A DNA stretch of 64,000 nt from Xylocopa sonorina (Eukaryota > Arthropoda > Insecta > Hymenoptera > Apidae): contig NC_135194.1 in NCBI RefSeq assembly GCF_050948175.1, positions 6,812,033 to 6,876,032 of the forward strand. The letters are read 5' to 3'. Made by a program: the position numbers and the translations under genes. The notes under the pieces were generated by a model. That model was not told where the DNA came from. It saw nothing but the letters and a program-made list of their open reading frames with translations, and searched no databases. Of this stretch, positions 58,569 to 64,000 are shown piece after piece (position 1 is the stretch's first letter; the number at the start of each line of letters is the position of its first letter).

Positions 58569-60100
58569 ACAATTTTAATACTTCGTCACAATATAGATTC
58601 TCGTACAAGTTAGAGACTTGTATCGTCTTTAAAAAATGTGCTTAACTGAGAACGTTTACTTAATTGTAATAGTTCTTAATATACGTTATGTGCAGGAATT
58701 CTAATAAATATTATGTATTCTGTTTTGTGATGTGATAATCATGTTTTTCTCTACGTTCTCAAACATTTAGATTCATCGATTTAAATGATTCCTGAATATG
58801 TTGTAGAAATCAACATTTCGAACAATTTTTTCTTATACATATAACCAGCGATCTTCCATAGTTCTCAAGATATTTGCTAACAAAGATCGCTAGCAATACG
58901 AAAACTTCTATCTATAGATAAGTATGCGTCCATAAAGGCATTAGTATCAGTATTTATCGTTAGCCAACTTCACGGTTTATTTCTCGTTTATAACGAGAAC
59001 TGGGTTCGTATAAAAGCTCCATACATAACGACATTCGCGATATATGTACAGCGTAAGGAAATTGGGAAATAAACTAACCTTAGGCTAATGCACTAATTGA
59101 TTCGACTTGTGAATATCGGATTAGGGTTGAGTTACGTCTAAACTCCCAGCTGCCGTAAAGCGGTTACACTATATCTATCAGACATTTGTTACAACCTCGC
59201 ATATGCAAGACACTTTAAGCTTCCTCGAACCTAATTATAAATAAAAGATAAGTCGCGAAGTAGTACTGTACACGTTAATTTCGAATATAAAATTTATACC
59301 TGCTTACTTTCATAAAAACTAACGATTTCTATCTTTAGCGACCTAAAATACTTCTGAAACGGCACTTCTAGATAAAACATTCTCCTGGTTAACCGTGGAG
59401 ATACGTTCAGGTCAAGTTAGGTTAGGTTCATTTCCATGAAAAAAGACCGCGATTTACGGGTCGAGCGAACTAGAATACCCTCGAAATGGTATATTTCAAC
59501 CAAAAAAATCCGCTGCCCGGATACTATAGTAAAGTTCTGGCTCCGTGAGCGGTAATGTTAGACAAGCGTCACGTTGGTTGCACGGGGCTAGTTTACTTGC
59601 CACCAGCTAGATAGTTTACCGACGACGAGCAAATGAGCTCTGTGTAGCTGGGGGGGTGACTCGCGAACGAGCTGTCAAGTTTACTCGCTAAAAGCGTGAC
59701 GTGAAAAGTTTGAGCACTCTTCAACTTCGCTATAGCTGTCGTACATATGAGGCGGCGAATATACTCGCTGACGAGTTGAGCATAAGTGGCTACATAGTGT
59801 TTTCTTTATCTTTAGATGTATGCACTATTCTTAAAGTATGGGTGACAGTGGTTCGTGCAGATGCAGTTTTAATTAGTGTAAATTAATATACACGAGGAAT
59901 CGAGAGAATAGCAGAAAAAGAAAATAACGGATAAACTGAATCCACGTCTATGTTCCTCAAAGTTCCACTTATTATATTTTAATTTTCTTCCTTTAAAAAG
60001 AACCTCAAACTTTTTACACGTTCCGTCTAAAGTTATAATGATTATAATGACTGTGTCTGCCCGTTAAATAAAGTGCATTGTAAATATGTAGTATTTACTA
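58569..60100. other. Non-coding stretch, no gene recognised
   Basis: The 61-codon frame 59701-59886 lacks an ATG start and family motifs. The block 59440-59700 is GC- and CpG-richer and could be regulatory. A short GTTAGGTTAGGTT telomere-like array lies near 59415. Confidence 0.35.
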
Positions 60101-60109
60101 AAAGTTTAG

Positions 60110-60530
60110 CGAAAGGTTCGCTAAAACTTTACCATAAATGTTCGCATACTCTTGGAGGACGAGCAATGTATCCGACACCTACTATTCGAGAAATAGAAAG
60201 AGTAATAGATTACCACAAACTCCAGTAGACCGTACAAGGTAATGAAACAGTATACCCGCCTTCTACTCTATCCACCGTATAATAGAAGAGATCAAGTCAA
60301 GCTATTCAAACTGCTAATAATGGGGCATGCGAGACTAACGCACAATTTCCTAATACAAAGGGATGCTTCTCCGTGGTATGAATTCTCTCACTTATCATTC
60401 ACGGTACAACACGTTGTAATCCTGAAATACACGAAACTGAACGAATTACACGTGATTATGTAAATTCAAGTTCTCACGAAGCACAAGGAAGTACTTATCC
60501 TGATATACGTCAAATTAACATGACACATGG
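60110..60530 (+). pseudogene. Non-LTR retrotransposon C-terminal fragment
   Basis: The frame from about 60218 reads YTRLLLYPPYNRRDQVKLF, then LLIMGHARLTHNFLIQRD, then SPWYEFSHLSFTVQHVVI. This follows the end of LINE ORF2 proteins with an RNase H region (I/Jockey/R1-like): an R-x-x-x-x-x-L-R-x-GH-T-R-LTH motif, then a zinc-like CxxC...TVxH...C module. Here the cysteines are replaced (WYEFSH), so the module is dead. Upstream codons are broken by stops. The fragment abuts an LTR family 1 scrap and a mariner insertion on its right. Confidence 0.6.
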
Positions 60531-60601
60531 AACGAGATTTAGATCCAAGGAAAGACCGTTGTTAATGGCCGTACTGTCACGTGAGCAATGGTAAAGAACG
60601 T

Positions 60602-60690
60602 GTGGTTGCCCTCAGACACTCGTCACTAGAGGGACAGCAACACCCACAGTTTCTCGAAAGTGCACAATTTCTTATCCGCTTCTACATAGT
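60602..60690 (-). mobile_element. LTR family 1 fragment
   Basis: ACACTCGTCACTAGAGGGAC, AACACCCACAGTTTCTCGAA and the CTTATCCG segment match the 160-bp region specific to copy E (about 46475-46560). It is cut off at the mariner junction near 60693. Its presence shows that the long form of the LTR is not unique to copy E. Confidence 0.5.
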
Positions 60691-60693
60691 ATA

Positions 60694-60992
60694 CATTATG
60701 ATCAAAAAGTAACTGGAATTTGTCACTAAAACGAAAACGGTTCAATTATAATCAATTATATATCGATATTTATTTTATTTCTTTCAAAGTGATCTCCATT
60801 GCAAGCAATACACATATTCCTACGCTTCTTTCAATCTTCAAAACATTTTTCATAGGTCGATTCTGGAATCGCCTTCAGTTTCTTCCGTGAATCCTCCTTT
60901 ATCGTACTAATCGTTTTAAAACACTTTCCATAAAACGATAACTTGAATCGTGGGAACAGGAAAAAGTCACACGGAGTCATATCAGATGAATA
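60694..60992 (-). mobile_element. mariner 3'-terminal fragment
   Basis: One mariner-like terminus (CATTATGATCAAAAAGTAAC TGGAATT) is preceded by TA and followed by the decayed C-terminal end of a transposase. The other end of the element is missing beyond 60992. Confidence 0.65.
60756..60992 (-). pseudogene. mariner transposase C-terminal pseudogene
   Basis: The minus strand reads YSSDMTPCDFFLFPRFKLSF at the cut end, then IKEDSRKKLKAIPESTYEKC, then FED, a stop (60833-60831, replacing the usual Trp of the EDW-K-R motif), then KKRRNMCIACNGDHFE and a final stop at 60758-60756. This is the signature YSPD-APCDFFLF box of mariner transposases, whose second Asp is the third catalytic residue, followed by the conserved tail W-KR---CI---GDYFE. 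Everything upstream of the third catalytic Asp is lost. Confidence 0.85.
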
Positions 60993-62907
60993 CAGAGCTT
61001 ACAGAACGGTATTAAATATAATTATAGATACGGTATAGAACGGAATTGAAGGTAATAAATTGGTTGTAGATAAACTTACCTAATATCATTAGTAAGTCAG
61101 TTACTCGACAATAAGTTTATGACACATAACTGACAAAAGCTTAATCTTTCTAAAACTCGGGACTTTTTTAAAACGCTGCGGCACGTAGAACAAATTATCA
61201 AAAATCGGGACTGTCTTGAAAAAACAAGATGTCTGGTCACCTTAATGTAAGGACCTCTACGCTGGTCTACACTTCTAAAGAGAGATCTGTCAATGAATAT
61301 TAGGTTACACCATAAGTAACGTCATTTTAGAAAGTGCTGTTTCAGTAGAAAAATATTTTGATCGTTGTTTACTCCGATCATTTCTTATTTGTCTTGGTAA
61401 TTATTTAGTTCTTTACGTTTACGTTTAAATTCACATTTTGTGAAGTAAGATAAATTATTGTGGACTACTAACTATAGTTTTGTCATTTACTTAAAATGCC
61501 TATTTAGAAGTTTTAAAAACCTTTGTCACTTTTTTACATTTGAGGTCTATCTACCATAAATTTCAGAAAGATCTGTAATAGCATTCGCCACTGTATTACT
61601 TTTTTCAATTCATAATATATATAGCATAAATGAATCACGGAAGTCTGAAAAAGTGATACGACATTTTATTAATTAAAAAAAAGAAATATCTGTTCTAAGT
61701 AACTTTTTAATATCAAAACAATTTTTAGTATCAAAAAATTAAAACATCATGTTAATTTCACTATTCTCTTCCATAACATCAGAAGTCATTAAGAATTCCA
61801 ATATCTGCCAAGACATTTTCGTTAATTTTAGGTAAACGTGTTAACTATATTACGTTTGGATGCAAATTTGCAACAATAAATAATTGTTTAACAAACAGGA
61901 ATATTTCTTAGCACCAAAGAGCTTAATGGAAATTTATCGTGTTTACCATATTCGATGCTGGTGGTAGTAGTTTTGGGTTGTTCGGCTCGAGTTCGATGGG
62001 ATTGAATAATTTATGAAAGCTGTTTCGCCTTACAAACACCTTTTAAGCAATTCTAGGTTTCGCCTTCAGCACGGCACTCCCGAGGGAAATGTTCGTTTTA
62101 AGATAGGTGGTCTAAGTGCGATATTTGATCCTTTCGGGTTTTACTGACGGAATAAGTTATCAGGCTTGGACTCGGAACTACGAAATGCACTGCGTCTATC
62201 AAAATGTGCAATTTATAAAATTTACAAGAACTATTCGCTGTGACAGTAACTTAATAATTATCTACGGGAAACAATAAGCTATATTTATTGATGTATTAAA
62301 AAGTATAAAATTAATTTTCCCATATTCTCTACACTTTTACCAACAAAAAACTATTGATATCAAAATGCGGAGAAATAAGAAGATCGCTTTAAATGAGACA
62401 CTTTGAACACTGATAGCGCTAACAAAAAAAAGAAAAAAAAATTATAGAGTGTTACATAATATAGTAAATTTGATTATCTCAGGTTTTCTAACTTCGCTAA
62501 AATCATTTATTTTTTATAAGTATCTAAGACAAATATCAAGTAAGTATCCAGTTTGGTCAAATGTCAGCTTTATCTTGGTGCTGACCCAGTCCAAGACCAG
62601 TACTTTCTAGGGCAGGCTCGTGTAATATCTGGGAATTATCTTCGATAATAAATTGAGTTTTAAAGACTATATTACGAGAGCAGATAAATATATTATCTTT
62701 CATCGCACCGCGCGACGATAGCGACACGAGGAAGGATAATAACTAAGCCCCTAATGAAATTCTTGGAGGTCCCACATAAGGGAAAAGGTTATTTCTAGCT
62801 TCAATAGGAGAAACTGTTACAATCTATAATGTTCCAGTTTAGAGATTTAAAACGGTAAGCAGAGTGTGGTGGTTTTCCAATACTCGTCACTAAATGAACG
62901 ACACTTA
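60993..62907. other. AT-rich non-coding stretch
   Basis: No open frame of note. Bases 62866-62905 (GTGTGGTGG...ACTCGTCACTAAATGAACG) look like another scrap of LTR family 1, cut by the mariner MITE that starts at 62908. Confidence 0.4.
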
Positions 62908-63143
62908 TTCGGTTGGCAAGAAAGTATTTTCGGTGTTTGCGCACAGGTAGCGTTGTGATACTTTCAAAAAAATTCTGCCAGTGTTATGATCTCTTCATTT
63001 TGCCATTTAATATCAGTCACATTTAGGTTTGGTTACAAGCAAGTTATGCGTAATTTTGATTGTAACTATTAATTTATACTTTGTATGTAGAAAATGGATT
63101 TTTTTTTACATTAAAAAACCGAAAATCCTTTGCGCCAACTCAA
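62908..63143. mobile_element. mariner-type MITE, family M2, copy 2 (236 bp)
   Basis: The left end TTCGGTTGGCAAGAAAGTAT (continuing TTTCGGT) pairs with the right end ACCGAAAATCCTTTGCGCCA (continuing ACTCAA). TA flanks both sides (62906-62907 and 63144-63145). It shares its terminal sequence with 48363-48493. The interior is non-coding. Confidence 0.8.
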
Positions 63144-64000
63144 TACGCGCCAATTCTATAAGTTCTCACTTTCACTTTTAGTTACTATACAAGAAAAATT
63201 TGGAACTGTCTCTACTATTCTTTTCTTCAAGGCACGAATAAATTAAATACTCTGATTAACTATCCACTTAGAAAGCGGGTTCCTTTCTCAAACTTCTCCC
63301 CATATAATTAATCATTAGCAGTGGCATAAAAGCTGTGAACAAGTAGATATACTTTCTTTGTAACAATAGGTTAGAAACACAAGTACAGAAACTACAAGTG
63401 AGTAAATCATCACCCTGTATATGTAGTGGTTAGCAACGAGGTACAATAGACCTTTTTCGCGACATGCATTGTTATTAAATAATATATAATAATTAAATAA
63501 CATATAATATATGTTAAATAAATAAGTTTTCAAGGCTGCTTCCTTCACTAAGATCCGTGATATTGTAACAAACCAATCCGTTTGTCCTAACCAAACACGA
63601 CACTCCCATCAGACGCTTCATGTTTGATGGAATTTAAACAAAACATTAGAATTCAATCAACCATCCAAGTATACACATCATACTCTAAAAACAAATTTCA
63701 AATCACCTAAGTATAGTTCGTGTTTGCACGCATAGTAGCATATTCTATTAAAGTTTATATAATACGTCTAACAGTGTTCTATCATTGCACCAATCTAAAT
63801 ATTCAAGCAACATTCTGTTATCGCTTGAAGCGCATAAGAATTTAACAATATTTCGCGAACACTCTACACATGCAGCTAGCACGAGTTATTAGATAACTCT
63901 TTAAACATATTAGTAGTAGACCTTAGTCGACTGCCTTAGCACATAAGGATTCCATAAATCGGGAATTTTTAAAGGAGTTTCGGTCTGTGATCAAATGGTT
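63144..64000. other. AT-rich non-coding stretch
   Basis: The 77-codon minus-strand frame 63315-63548 has no family motif. Nothing else was recognised. Confidence 0.45.

Overview
The window looks like non-coding DNA from an insect nuclear genome, most likely a hymenopteran (bee, ant or wasp). The DNA is AT-rich (roughly two thirds A+T by eye) but CpG is not depleted. It holds many decayed mariner and piggyBac-type elements and short (TTAGG)n-like arrays, the insect telomere motif. No complete host protein-coding gene, rRNA or tRNA could be recognised. Nearly all open frames over 60 codons lack family features and look like chance frames, so the window is probably intergenic or a very large intron. 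The host assignment is inference from composition and repeat content.

The most striking object is a 2.53 kb DNA transposon at 34852-37381. Two 632-bp inverted arms, identical in every line compared and without indels, flank a minus-strand DDE transposase frame (35521-36762) that ends in a SWIM-type zinc finger. All three acidic residues expected of the DDE_Tnp_4 (IS5/PIF-Harbinger-like) fold are visible. The frame has no start codon before the first catalytic Asp, and its 5' end runs into one arm. This suggests that formation of the long arms cut off the N-terminus.

Other elements, left to right: an LTR family (solo LTRs or fragments at 2747-3256, 31212-31752, 33270-33590, 44718-45066 and 46208-46878, plus scraps near 60.6 and 62.9 kb) with termini TGTTGCGTC...GACGCGACA and 5-bp duplications; an unclassified element with arrays of GGTCAGTATTTAAAT-like subterminal repeats (7631-8090 and 30379-30625); mariner elements or derivatives (9921-10467, 12962-13161, 41071-41729, 48363-48493, 60694-60992, 62908-63143); TTAA-flanked piggyBac-type MITEs (11878-12069, 28533-28696, 56462-56657, 58259-58564); hAT-like termini (6131, 15593-15850, 39500); and non-LTR retrotransposon debris (RT YADD box near 32.7 kb, RNase H-side C-terminus near 60.3 kb).

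Possible regulatory DNA: a GC-rich, GAGA-rich island at 20400-22270, promoter-like stretches at 23772-24130, 29820-29915 and 53420-53527, several strong TATA boxes, CTCF-like sites near 13.29 and 32.04 kb, and an ATCGAT cluster near 47.5 kb. These are motif-level predictions only. A few frames (26683-26895, 49772-49967, 30291-30357) have exon-like features and are reported as weak candidates.
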